Positions 1-6,911 of a stretch of DNA of 21,153 nucleotides are shown in pieces (the stretch's first letter is position 1; each line of letters starts with the position of its first letter). A model generated the notes under the pieces. It had not been told where the DNA came from. It did no database searches and worked only from the letters and a program-made list of their open reading frames with translations. The stretch comes from Planctomycetota bacterium (GTDB lineage Bacteria; Planctomycetota; Planctomycetia; Pirellulales; Pirellulaceae), in the NCBI GenBank assembly GCA_026692885.1, contig JAPLNJ010000410.1, forward strand, positions 1-21,153. The letters run 5' to 3'. A program made the position numbers and the translations under genes.

Positions 1-210
1 GCGGCAGCTACTCGGGCAGTATGCCGCCGGGCAGTCCCCCGGCTGGATCACCGCCGGGCAGCAGCACCATGCCGGGCATGACGTCGGGCAGCGGCAGCTA
101 CTCGGGCAGTATGCCGCCGGGCAGTCCCCCGGCTGGATCACCGCCGGGCAGCAGCACCATGCCGGGCATGACGTCGGGCAGCAGCACCATGCCGGGCATG
201 ACGTCGGGCA
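1..210 (+). repeat. 90-bp and 30-bp in-frame tandem repeats
   Basis: Bases 1-90 and 91-180 are identical, giving two copies of a 90-bp unit. The last 30 bp of the unit (151-180) is repeated once more at 181-210. More degenerate copies continue to about 300. The exact identity of the 90-bp copies implies recent expansion. The array probably extends upstream of the window. Confidence 0.95.
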
Positions 211-563
211 GCGGCAGCATGCCGGGTATGACGCCGGGCAGTCCCCCGGGTGGATCGCCGCCGGGCAGTAGCACCATGCCGGGCATGACGCCGAGCAGCG
301 GCGGTTCCCCGGCTGGTTCCAGTGGTTCGATGCCGTCAGGTTCCGGGGCCGCACCCGGCAGTGGATCGTCCCCAGGTTCCTCGCCATCGGGGATGTCTTC
401 GCCGCCTTCGATGGCAATGGCAACCAGCCCTGTTCCGCCGCCTGCCGCGGGTTGGGGCACTCTGATGCTGGTGATTGTTGGAGTCGCCGGAATCGGTCTC
501 GGCGGACTCATTGGTTGGCTCGCCAGAGACCGGATGGTCCCGCAACAGCCGAAACGCCGATAG
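3..563 (+). CDS. Gly/Ser/Pro/Met-repeat protein with C-terminal membrane anchor, 5' partial
   Basis: The frame is open from the first bases of the window, so the true start lies upstream. The protein is almost entirely low complexity, with G, S, P and M dominating. Its first 60 codons are two exact copies of a 30-residue unit containing S-G-S-M-P-P-G-S-P-P-A-G-S-P-P-G-S and S-T-M-P-G-M-T-S-G, followed by shorter 10-residue repeats of the S-T-M-P-G-M type. The last ~40 residues contain one hydrophobic segment (about L-M-L-V-I-V-G-V-A-G-I-G-L-G-G-L-I-G-W-L) followed by a basic tail ending P-K-R-R. That arrangement suggests a single-pass anchor with the repeat domain outside the cytoplasm. I do not recognise a family. 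The repeated M-P-G-M (MxxM) could bind copper or another soft metal, but this is speculation. The gene converges on pdxA with 25 bp between stop codons. Confidence 0.75.
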   Translation, partial: GSYSGSMPPGSPPAGSPPGSSTMPGMTSGSGSYSGSMPPGSPPAGSPPGSSTMPGMTSGSSTMPGMTSGSGSMPGMTPGSPPGGSPPGSSTMPGMTPSSGGSPAGSSGSMPSGSGAAPGSGSSPGSSPSGMSSPPSMAMATSPVPPPAAGWGTLMLVIVGVAGIGLGGLIGWLARDRMVPQQPKRR

Positions 564-565
564 TC

Positions 566-590
566 AGGTCCCATCCGGGAGACGGGACCT
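566..590. terminator. Hairpin between convergent genes
   Basis: AGGTCCC (566-572) pairs perfectly with GGGACCT (584-590) across an 11-nt loop. It lies between the stop of the repeat protein (561-563) and the pdxA stop (589-591), reaching into the latter. No U-tract is seen, so if it terminates it is not a canonical intrinsic terminator. It may be another member of the palindromic repeats common in this window. Confidence 0.45.
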
Positions 591-1644
591 ACCGTTGGCT
601 GGCCAGTGCCGCCGCCGCACGCACCGCTTCGATCAGGCCGGAGTGTTCCGCCCGGCCCTGCCACGCCAAGTCGAACGCGGTGCCATGCGCCACGCTGGTG
701 CGGATGATCGGCAAGCCCAGGGTGATGTTCACCGCCCGGTGCAGGCCCAGCAGCTTTAGGGCGATGTGTCCCTGGTCATGGTACATCGCCACCACCGCAT
801 CGAACTCGCCGGCCGCGGCGCGTGTCATCAAGGTGTCGCAGGGCAGGGGACCTACCAAATCCAGTCCGGCTGCCAAACCCTGTTCGACGGCGGGGCGAAT
901 GATGCGCTGCTCCTCATCGCCGAACAGGCCCTGTTCACCGCCGTGGGGGTTCAAGGCCGCCACGCCAACCCGCGGCCGGCCTCCCAGTCCCTGCACTCGC
1001 AGTAACCGGCGGGCGACGCCGTCCGCCAACCTTGCCGCGGACACGATGCTGGGCACGGTTATCTGTTCGAAGACGTTCCGCAGGGCCGTGTGCAACGTCA
1101 CGTGCACCACGCCCAAGCCCACGCGGCCGTGAATGGCTGGACCGGGCGTCAGGTACAGCATCATGGCGAATTCTCGCACACCACAGCGTTCCGCCAACAA
1201 CTCGGTGTGACCGGGGTAATGGTGACCCGCCGCCCACAGTGCGGCCTTGTTCAGCGGAGCCGTGACGATGCCGGCCACGCGGCCTGCCAGGGCGAGGTCG
1301 ATGGCCACCAGCAGCGCGTCGTAAGCCGCCTGACCACTGCGGGCATCAACGACTGCGGGCGGGACGTGCTCGGCATCCGCGGAGCCGCACGTCAGGCAGG
1401 GCAGGGCAGGGGGGCAGGAGCGGGCTTCATCCGGTGTCCCGACTTCGACAATCTGGACCGGGCTGCGAAGCAGTCGTGCTGCGCGCCGTAAGATCTCCGG
1501 TCGGCCGATCACCACCGCCCGGCAAGCTTCGTGAAATTGCGGATCCGCCCAGGCGCCGACAATGGTCTCCGGCCCGACGCCCGCCGGGTCGCCCAGGGTG
1601 ATGGCCAATAACGGTTTGGTGAGGGATGGTGTGGCGTCTGTCAT
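589..1644 (-). CDS. pdxA: 4-hydroxythreonine-4-phosphate dehydrogenase PdxA
   Basis: PdxA oxidises 4-phosphooxy-L-threonine with NAD in the DXP-dependent pyridoxal phosphate pathway; the product condenses with DXP through PdxJ. The 351-residue protein carries the family motifs in order: G-D-P-A-G-V-G-P-E near residue 18, T-A-P-L-N-K, P-G-H-T-E, H-V-T-L-H, N-P-H-G-G-E, D-T-L-M, Y-H-D-Q-G-H, V-N-I-T-L-G-L-P and R-T-S-V-A-H-G-T-A-F-D. The histidines in the GHTE, NPHGGE and YHDQGH motifs correspond to the metal ligands. It is about 20 residues longer than E. coli PdxA. Part of the excess is a short Cys/Pro/Leu stretch (C-P-P-A-L-P-C-L-T-C) encoded by a (GGGCA)n repeat at 1394-1419. The start at 1644 places the first motif at the usual distance. 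It is divergent from dtd and convergent with the upstream repeat gene, so it is probably monocistronic. Confidence 0.95.
   Translation of the reverse strand: MTDATPSLTKPLLAITLGDPAGVGPETIVGAWADPQFHEACRAVVIGRPEILRRAARLLRSPVQIVEVGTPDEARSCPPALPCLTCGSADAEHVPPAVVDARSGQAAYDALLVAIDLALAGRVAGIVTAPLNKAALWAAGHHYPGHTELLAERCGVREFAMMLYLTPGPAIHGRVGLGVVHVTLHTALRNVFEQITVPSIVSAARLADGVARRLLRVQGLGGRPRVGVAALNPHGGEQGLFGDEEQRIIRPAVEQGLAAGLDLVGPLPCDTLMTRAAAGEFDAVVAMYHDQGHIALKLLGLHRAVNITLGLPIIRTSVAHGTAFDLAWQGRAEHSGLIEAVRAAAALASQR
1394..1419 (-). repeat. (GGGCA)n G-rich repeat inside pdxA
   Basis: The plus strand reads G-runs separated by CA and ending in a run of six G. It is in frame in pdxA, in the opposite sense to the copies inside the GT4, Hsp70 and PCMT genes. 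It adds a Cys/Pro-rich stretch where PdxA homologues vary. Confidence 0.75.
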
Positions 1645-1761
1645 GTCCGCATTCTATCGCGAAGCTTGACGGGAGACAGCAGGGTGTTGCTGACCCAAAC
1701 GCCGGATGCGAACAGCAGAGAACTCACGCGTCCGCGGCGTGTCGATCAGAGCCGCGGGCGG

Positions 1762-1767
1762 TATAAT
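1762..1767 (+). promoter_or_regulatory. Possible -10 hexamer upstream of dtd
   Basis: A perfect TATAAT lies in the 298-bp gap between the divergent pdxA and dtd starts, about 175 bp before the dtd start. The bases 17 nt upstream (GTGTCG at 1739-1744) do not resemble a -35 box, so support is one-sided. If used, it would give dtd a long leader containing the G-rich repeat at 1905-1934. No other gene was seen in 1645-1942. Confidence 0.35.
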
Positions 1768-1904
1768 GGGGCGAGCTTTCCTGGTTGGGATCGAGCGTCT
1801 GTAGTTGCAAGGGGTCTGCGCACGCCGCTGGGGTCTTGGTGGTGCAGCGGGTATCATCGTGCTGAAGCGCCCAGCGATTAGTCATCCAGAAATTAGGTGT
1901 CATT

Positions 1905-1934
1905 GGGCAGGGGGGCGCGCAGGGCAGGGAAGGG
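1905..1934 (+). repeat. (GGGCA)-type G-rich repeat upstream of dtd
   Basis: Degenerate GGGCAGGGGGGC followed by GCAGGGCAGGGAAGGG. It ends 8 nt before the dtd start codon, so its purine-rich end overlaps or supplies the ribosome-binding region. Confidence 0.7.
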
Positions 1935-1942
1935 AACAGCTA

Positions 1943-2392
1943 ATGCGAGCGTGTGTGCAGCGGGTCAGTCAGGCAAGTGTCACGGTCAACGGCGAAGTCG
2001 TCGGCCAGATCGGTCGCGGGATGCTGGTCCTGTTGGGCGTCACGCACGAGGATGAACAACGCGACGTGCAGTACCTGGCCGAGAAGATCACCGGACTGCG
2101 GATTTTCGAGGACGCCGAGGACAAGATGAACCGCTCGCTGCGGGATGTGGGTGGAGCGATGCTGGTGGTCAGCCAGTTCACGCTGCTGGGCGATTGCCGC
2201 CACGGGCGCCGGCCGAGTTTCACGGCCGCCGCAGCACCGGATCAAGGCGAACAACTGTACGAGGCTTTCGTCGCCGAGGTACAGCGACTCGGTGTGCCGG
2301 TTGCCACCGGACGCTTCCGAGCACACATGGATGTGGCCTTGATCAACGACGGACCGGTGACTCTGATCCTGGATAGTAAGAAGGCCTTCTAG
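1943..2392 (+). CDS. dtd: D-aminoacyl-tRNA deacylase
   Basis: Dtd hydrolyses D-amino acids, and achiral glycine mis-attached to tRNA(Ala), from aminoacyl-tRNA, protecting translation. The 149-residue length is normal for the family. It opens M-R-A-C-V-Q-R-V and carries both signature motifs: S-Q-F-T-L at about 77-81 and N-D-G-P-V-T at 135-140 (the cis-proline motif). The frame stays open upstream to 1805, but the family N-terminus and a purine-rich AGGGAAGGGAA stretch place the start at 1943. The last 50 bp overlap the 3' end of the DUF457-type gene on the other strand. Confidence 0.96.
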   Translation: MRACVQRVSQASVTVNGEVVGQIGRGMLVLLGVTHEDEQRDVQYLAEKITGLRIFEDAEDKMNRSLRDVGGAMLVVSQFTLLGDCRHGRRPSFTAAAAPDQGEQLYEAFVAEVQRLGVPVATGRFRAHMDVALINDGPVTLILDSKKAF

Positions 2393-3341
2393 CCGATTCC
2401 GAGGCCGGTGAAGCGGGGTAGGGGGGAGGCTCGGGCGGGCTCTGGGTGTTTCCGCCCGGAAGCGCTGGCGCCACAGATTGTTGGACCGCGTCGATAGCGT
2501 TCCCGGTTCCGAAAGCTGGCGGCGCCAAGTTGCCGCTCTCGCCTTGGGGCAGGGCATCCAAACGTTCAAACATCGCGGCCGGCGAATTGGCTGAAGCGCC
2601 CTTATGACGCAGCAGGGTGTGGAACATCTGCTTGCCGTGATCGGCCGCGCTGGCAAACCACGCGTTGGCCGACTGCGGCAATTCGCCCTGGTCCACGTTG
2701 AGTTGCTTCATCAGATAGGGATCGCAGATCACGAAGGCGAGCAGTGCGGTCAGCTTGCCATACACCGAGATATTCGACCAGAGGCTGAGGGTGGTGTATA
2801 ACTTCAACGCCGTGCCGAAAGAACTCTTGAGACGCGGGATGCCACGGCTGACTTCCACGCTCCACAGCTCGTCCATGACCAGATGACACAGGAAGCCCAG
2901 CACCACTCCGCTCGCCTTGAACAGCCGAATCTCCAGGATATCGCCGGAGACCAGGATGAACGCCAACAAACCAGCCACCGCTGCGGCGGGGATGCTGTGC
3001 CACATGCCGCGGTGCACGGTGTAGTGGCGGAAAATGGCACCCACCACATAGCGGATGAACATGTAGCACGCCGCAATCGCTAGCACCGCTTGCTCGTGTT
3101 GTAGTCCGAGTTGGTGGAAACGCGGGATCATCAGGGCCGGCACCACGGCCGCTAGCAGACAGAGGATCTCTCGGGCGGGCTTGCCGGAGGCGCTGTCCAA
3201 ATCCGGCAACATGCCCGACACGCTGCAGGCCAGGCCCGCCACCGCACAGGTCGGCCAGGGCACGCCGTAGGCGTACCCCGCGGCTCCGTAGCCGATGCCA
3301 CACAGCGTGCTTCCGGTCATGTGTGCTTTGAAACCTGCCAT
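2343..3341 (-). CDS. Membrane-bound metal-dependent hydrolase, DUF457/YdjM-like
   Basis: The 332-residue protein has several hydrophobic segments in its first two thirds. Its spread of putative metal ligands is typical of the YdjM/DUF457 family: K-A-H-M-T-G near residue 5, L-P-D-L-D at 45-49, H-R-G-M-W-H-S at 110-116 and H-L-V-M-D-E-L-W at 153-160. The substrate of this family is unknown. The C-terminal ~100 residues are Pro/Ser/Ala-rich, with no recognisable domain, and their end is antisense to dtd. The frame extends 19 codons upstream to 3398, but those codons are made of a 7-nt repeat, so I chose the ATG at 3341 where family similarity begins. It is divergent from cvpA. Confidence 0.75.
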   Translation of the reverse strand: MAGFKAHMTGSTLCGIGYGAAGYAYGVPWPTCAVAGLACSVSGMLPDLDSASGKPAREILCLLAAVVPALMIPRFHQLGLQHEQAVLAIAACYMFIRYVVGAIFRHYTVHRGMWHSIPAAAVAGLLAFILVSGDILEIRLFKASGVVLGFLCHLVMDELWSVEVSRGIPRLKSSFGTALKLYTTLSLWSNISVYGKLTALLAFVICDPYLMKQLNVDQGELPQSANAWFASAADHGKQMFHTLLRHKGASANSPAAMFERLDALPQGESGNLAPPAFGTGNAIDAVQQSVAPALPGGNTQSPPEPPPYPASPASESARRPSYYPGSESPVRR

Positions 3342-3382
3342 GGTTCTTGGTCCGTGGTTCTTGGTCCGTTGTCCGTTGTCCG
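3341..3382 (+). repeat. 7-nt-period repeat, family 1
   Basis: Six 7-nt units: TGGTTCT, TGGTCCG, TGGTTCT, TGGTCCG, TTGTCCG, TTGTCCG. The array starts at the start codon of the DUF457-type gene and runs upstream of it. It resembles the short tandemly repeated heptamers known from planctomycetes and cyanobacteria. Confidence 0.9.
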
Positions 3383-3477
3383 TGGGAGGGCGTACCACAA
3401 CTGGGGTGGCGAGTCGGATGCGTCAACTCCTCAATGAGCACGTCCGATGCCGTTGCCGAATCATCAGGGTTCCGACG

Positions 3478-3525
3478 CCCCCCGCTCGCGTTATGAGTTG
3501 CGTACACTCGCGTTACCGCGGGGGG
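3478..3525. repeat. GC-rich inverted repeat in divergent promoter region
   Basis: CCCCCCGC (3478-3485) pairs with GCGGGGGG (3518-3525). The loop also contains a direct repeat of CTCGCGTTA (3485-3493 and 3507-3515). Its function is unknown; it could be a further interspersed palindrome. Confidence 0.5.
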
Positions 3526-3600
3526 AACTATAACCAGGCGAGCCGATCCCTCCAAGATCAACACCGGTGTTTCGTATCCCGCGACCGACGGCTCACCTCA

Positions 3601-3634
3601 ACGCTGACGGCCGACCGCTGAATGCTGATAGCTG
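3601..3634 (-). repeat. 7-nt-period repeat, family 2 (degenerate)
   Basis: Read on the minus strand it gives consecutive heptamers near TATCAGC, ATTCAGC, GGTCGGC, CGTCAGC. The consensus is NNTCAGC with drift between units. Confidence 0.6.
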
Positions 3635-3694
3635 CCCCCTGGCGTCCGACAGCCCACCCTTGGGCTGACAAGAACACGGGTTTCGGAACGGAAA

Positions 3695-3776
3695 GGACAA
3701 AAAAATTGATCACAAAAAAATGTTCCTTGGGAACGTGGGATTCCTTCCATCTTTTTGTCATCAATCTTTTTGTCTA
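3695..3776. repeat. Inverted repeat with 15-bp half-units (copy 1)
   Basis: The arms 3696-3722 and 3748-3774 match at 24 of 27 positions when one is reverse-complemented. Each arm consists of two direct copies, 15 bp apart, of a GACAAAAAAAT-like unit. The 25-nt loop contains a small GTTCC/GGAAC hairpin. The architecture is the same as the element at 13818-13885. It is strongly A/T-rich compared with the surroundings. Confidence 0.85.
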
Positions 3777-3830
3777 CCGGCACGAAAGCAGGATGAACTT
3801 TGGGTTCACTCCGTTCTCCCGTTTTCTCAC

Positions 3831-3921
3831 CCCTGACCCCTGACCCCTGACCCCTGACCCCTGACCCCTGACAACTGACCCCTGACCCCTGACAACTGAC
3901 AACTGACAACTGACAACTGAC
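3831..3921 (-). repeat. 7-nt-period repeat, family 3 (13 units)
   Basis: Thirteen exact heptamers on the plus strand: CCCTGAC x6, AACTGAC, CCCTGAC x2, AACTGAC x4. Only two unit types occur and they are not randomly mixed. The array sits ~95 bp upstream of cvpA. Confidence 0.95.
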
Positions 3922-3963
3922 AACCATCCCGCAATCGCTCTTCGCCGCCGCAGTCCCAATGGC

Positions 3964-3969
3964 TATACT
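3964..3969 (+). promoter_or_regulatory. Possible -10 hexamer of cvpA
   Basis: TATACT lies 47 bp before the cvpA start. The upstream TTCGCC (3941-3946) is a poor -35 at 17-bp spacing. A GGGAG ribosome-binding sequence follows 9 bp before the ATG. Confidence 0.3.
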
Positions 3970-4016
3970 TCCTCCCCTGTACTTCCCTGCCTTGGAGACG
4001 ATCGGGAGACGCCGAC

Positions 4017-4571
4017 ATGGAGACCTATGACCTGATCATGCTAGCCGTGCTGGCAGTCGCCACGATTCTCGGAGCGCGCAAAGGGCTGGCGTGGCAGGTC
4101 GCCTCCGTGGCTTCGATTTTCGCCAGCTACTACGTCGCCTATCATTTTCGCGCGCCGGTCGCCCAGCAGATCCGTGTCGAGGCGCCCTGGAATACATTCG
4201 CCGCGATGCTGGTCTTGTACCTCGGTTGCTCGTTGGTGATCTGGCTGGCCTTTCGCCTCCTCTCCGGCCTGTTGGACAATCTGAAGTTGCAGGACTTCGA
4301 CCGGCACGCCGGGGCCACGTTGGGGCTGGCGCGCGGGGTGCTCTGGTGCGTGATCATCACCCTGTTCGCCGTGACCTTGCTGGACGAGTCCAGTCGGCAG
4401 GCCATCGTGCGGTCGCGTTCCGGTCACTACATCGCCATCTTGCTTGACCGATCCGAGGCGATCATGCCGGAGGAGCTTCATCAAGTGCTCGACCCGTACG
4501 TGCGGACGTTGGACGAGCGGCTAGACGAGGTCCCACGTTTCTCGCAGGTGCCCACAGGGGCGGATCTGTAG
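4017..4571 (+). CDS. CvpA family membrane protein
   Basis: The 184-residue protein has four hydrophobic segments and begins with the family-typical M-x-x-Y-D-L-I-M-L-A-V-L followed by G-A-R-K-G-L-A-W-Q. It also has the middle membrane segment and the G-A-T-L-G-L-A-R-G-V-L-W stretch that align with CvpA (colicin V production protein). CvpA is an inner-membrane protein needed for colicin V export in E. coli and implicated in envelope tolerance; its biochemical activity is not known. The C-terminal ~50 residues are acidic and cytoplasm-like. A GGGAG sequence precedes the ATG. No co-directional gene follows closely. Confidence 0.85.
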   Translation: METYDLIMLAVLAVATILGARKGLAWQVASVASIFASYYVAYHFRAPVAQQIRVEAPWNTFAAMLVLYLGCSLVIWLAFRLLSGLLDNLKLQDFDRHAGATLGLARGVLWCVIITLFAVTLLDESSRQAIVRSRSGHYIAILLDRSEAIMPEELHQVLDPYVRTLDERLDEVPRFSQVPTGADL

Positions 4572-5468
4572 CTACGCGAAAGACGTCGGAAATCGTCCGC
4601 CGTTTTCCGCCGCCGACGGCGTGCAATTGACGGAGGACGCGAGCTCAGGCGTGACCGTTTGTCGCTCGCTGGCGGCGACGGTTGCGGCCCTTGGAGGCGA
4701 ATTTGGCGGGTCGGACAGGCAAATGGCGGATCCTGCGAATTCCCGGGAAAAACCGGGTCCATAACCGAACATAAGAAACATTATCGGACGTTGGAAAGCG
4801 GTTTCCGGCGGGATTCCAGGCGTTCGTGAACATCGCTTCCCTGCGGCTTTGGCGAGCGGTCTGGCAGCCGTGAATCTTGGCCGGCCCGGGATGTTTCTTG
4901 AGCCGCTGGACGGCTGTCCGGCGCTGACCCTTGCGTCCTCTGGACGCGGCCTCCGAGTCCGGTTCGCGCGGCGCCGAGGAAGGACGCTCCGCACCGCCGT
5001 CGGATTCGGTTTGCGAGCGGCGCGCGGCGCGCCAAGAAAAGCGAATCTCGGGACCTCGGGAAACCGTTCCGATTTCGATTCCGGCCGGCGCGGTGAAGCG
5101 GATCCGCAAGTCGCACACACGGCGAGCCAGGGTTCGGCGTCGTGTCGGGTACGTCCGGTATCGTGAGCGTTGTGCTGGGCCGCGAGCTGTCGAAGACGGC
5201 GATGATCACCGACTGGGGAACCATCCGGTTTTGAGTGTACGAAATAGACCTGCGGTGTGGGGTGGTGTTGCGTCCGGGAACATGGCGGCGGTTCTGGCGG
5301 TGGTCGGCCAGAGTCCGGCCGCAAGCTGCGTGAACGACGCGGATGACCACGCGGCCATCATCCGCCAAGATTCGATTCCCGACCCTGCAGGCCGCTGCGG
5401 TCGATCCGTTTGTACTGGCAACTCGTCGGCCTGACGTTAATGGTCGTGGAAGGTAGACCGAGAACGAG
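4572..5468. other. Gene-free stretch of about 900 bp
   Basis: Open frames exist on both strands (for example 4572-5324 and 4645-5118 minus, 4931-5434 plus). They overlap one another, are Arg/Pro/Ala-rich as expected for random GC-rich DNA, have no convincing ribosome-binding sites, and match no family I recognise. Unlike the other gaps in this window, I see no obvious palindromic or tandem repeat here. It may be a decayed gene or an untranslated region. Confidence 0.5.
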
Positions 5469-5681
5469 TCACAGGAATCGGCGGAACTCGTCCACCGTCA
5501 AGCCCGCGTCCCGTACGATCCCGCCCATGGTGAAGCCCTTAACGGGATTGTGGCGGGGGATGGTCACCTGCCGAGTGCCATCGCTCATCACAATATGTTT
5601 GCCCTGCCGGATGATCCGGAAACCGGCCCGCTCCAGAGCCCGCACGGCAGCCTGATGGTTGATGCCTGGAATCCCGACCAC
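5469..5681 (-). CDS. hicA: HicA-type toxin, mRNA interferase
   Basis: HicA toxins have a double-stranded-RNA-binding-like fold and cleave mRNA using a conserved histidine. The 70-residue product has the family pattern: an A-V-R-A-L-E-R-A-G-F helix near residues 11-20, then R-Q-G-K-H-I-V-M with the catalytic histidine, then V-T-I-P-R-H-N-P-V-K-G-F-T-M and the closing helix G-L-T-V-D-E-F. It starts at GTG (5681), two bases after the hicB stop, so the pair is translationally linked. The order is antitoxin first. All recognisable key residues are present, so it looks active. Confidence 0.88.
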   Translation of the reverse strand: MVGIPGINHQAAVRALERAGFRIIRQGKHIVMSDGTRQVTIPRHNPVKGFTMGGIVRDAGLTVDEFRRFL

Positions 5682-5683
5682 GT

Positions 5684-5881
5684 CTATACGCCGACCTCAA
5701 CTTCACGCACTTCCGCCTCGCGGCATTGATCCTGCAAGGCGGCAAGATACTCGTCGATCGCATCCCGGATGTTAGCCAACGCCTCGTCCTCCGTGTCACC
5801 TTCGGACCAACAGCCAGGAAGCGCCGGTACCGATACGCGGATGCCTTCATCGGTTCTGTGAAGAACAACTTGGTAACGCAT
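5684..5881 (-). CDS. hicB: HicB-type antitoxin, short form
   Basis: The 65-residue protein has the HicB N-terminal fold signature: M-R-Y-Q-V-V-L-H, V-P-A-L-P-G-C-W-S-E-G-D-T-E-D-E-A-L-A-N-I-R-D-A-I. It neutralises HicA by covering its active site. No C-terminal helix-turn-helix or ribbon-helix-helix DNA-binding domain is present, so it may not autoregulate as longer HicB proteins do. An AAGGACGAAGGA sequence precedes the ATG. The start lies 13 bp downstream of the accA stop, so the pair may be read through from accA. Confidence 0.88.
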   Translation of the reverse strand: MRYQVVLHRTDEGIRVSVPALPGCWSEGDTEDEALANIRDAIDEYLAALQDQCREAEVREVEVGV

Positions 5882-5894
5882 GATTCCTTCGTCC

Positions 5895-6911
5895 TTACTC
5901 CTTCGCCGTTGGCGTCTCGGTGTCTTCCAGATACACGCCCATGCGGCGGAACTTTTGGTAGCGGGCTTCGACCACCTTGTCCAACGGTGTGGCGAGCAGT
6001 TCGCGGAGTGTCCGGAGCAAGTAGACCTTCAGCCGGGCGGCCATTTGGTGATGGTCGCGATGAGCGCCGCCGAGCGGCTCCGGAATGACGTGGTCGACGA
6101 CGCCCAGACCGAGCAGGTCCTTGGACGTGAACCGCAGCGCCTTGGCCGCCCGCTCGGCGTACTGGGGACCCTTCCAGAGAATGCCGGCGCAGCCTTCGGG
6201 ACTGATCACCGAGTAGTAGGAGTGCTGGAGCATGGCCACCCGATCACCGACGCCGATGCCCAACGCGCCGCCGCTGCCGCCTTCGCCGATGACCACACAG
6301 ATGATCGGCGTCCGCAGTCGCGACATCTCGTACATGTTCTCGGCGATCACCCAGGCCTGGCCTCGCTCTTCGGCCCCGATCCCCGGATAGGCGCCGGGCG
6401 TATCGATGAACGTGATCACGGGCAAACCGAATTTCGCCGCCAGTCGCATCTTGCCCAGGGCCTTGCGGTAACCTTCGGGGTGCGCGCAGCCGAAATAGCA
6501 AGTGGTGCGTTCCTTGTACGTGCGGCCTTTCTGGTGGCCCACGACCAGGACCTTGTACCGGTCCAGCTTGGCGAACCCCGTAAACATCGCACGGTCGTCG
6601 CCGAAGTGCCGGTCGCCGTGCAACTCGACGAACTCTTCGAAGGCCAGGGCCAGGTAGTCCGCCGTGTACGGACGGTTCTTATGCCGCGCGACCTGGACCG
6701 TCTCCCAGGGTCCCAGGTTCTCGTAGATCCTGCGGGTCACTTCGGCCAGTTCGCGGCGCAGACGGCGAATCTCGTTCTCGGTCTCCGGGCGGCCGTCGGC
6801 GTTTTTCACCAAGGCATGCAGACGCAACTCCAATTCGAAGATCGGCTGTTCGAACGCCAAGCCGGGTGTGGGTGCTTCCATAGTCCGTTTATCTTTCTTC
6901 GCGGTCTTCAT
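5895..6911 (-). CDS. accA: Acetyl-CoA carboxylase carboxyltransferase subunit alpha
   Basis: AccA with AccD forms the carboxyltransferase that moves the carboxyl group from biotinyl-AccB to acetyl-CoA, the first committed step of fatty-acid synthesis. The 338-residue protein opens with F-E-Q-P-I-F-E-L-E and contains E-L-H-G-D-R-H-F-G-D-D, G-H-Q-K-G-R-T, G-C-A-H-P-E-G-Y-R-K-A, D-T-P-G-A-Y-P-G, E-R-G-Q-A and G-E-G-G-S-G-G-A-L-G-I-G-V-G-D, all diagnostic. Two starts are possible: 6911, overlapping the kinase gene by 23 bp, and 6881, eight bases after the kinase stop and closer to the usual family N-terminus. AccD, AccB and AccC are not in the window. Confidence 0.96.
   Translation of the reverse strand: MKTAKKDKRTMEAPTPGLAFEQPIFELELRLHALVKNADGRPETENEIRRLRRELAEVTRRIYENLGPWETVQVARHKNRPYTADYLALAFEEFVELHGDRHFGDDRAMFTGFAKLDRYKVLVVGHQKGRTYKERTTCYFGCAHPEGYRKALGKMRLAAKFGLPVITFIDTPGAYPGIGAEERGQAWVIAENMYEMSRLRTPIICVVIGEGGSGGALGIGVGDRVAMLQHSYYSVISPEGCAGILWKGPQYAERAAKALRFTSKDLLGLGVVDHVIPEPLGGAHRDHHQMAARLKVYLLRTLRELLATPLDKVVEARYQKFRRMGVYLEDTETPTAKE

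Noticed and set aside
834..856. Additional (GGGCA) copy in pdxA
   Set aside because: GCAGGGCAGGGG here encodes the conserved G-P-L-P-C-D-T region of PdxA, so it is ordinary coding sequence.
452..1132. 226-codon plus-strand frame
   Set aside because: It lies antisense to pdxA, whose motifs are complete. The frame is Arg/Thr/Ser-rich with no RBS or family match.
3831..3921. CRISPR-like array
   Set aside because: The units are 7 nt with no spacers, and there are no cas genes nearby. It is a simple tandem repeat.
4572..5434. Overlapping frames of 105-250 codons on both strands
   Set aside because: They are Arg/Pro/Ala-rich, mutually overlapping, and lack an RBS or recognisable domains. I could not choose one as real.
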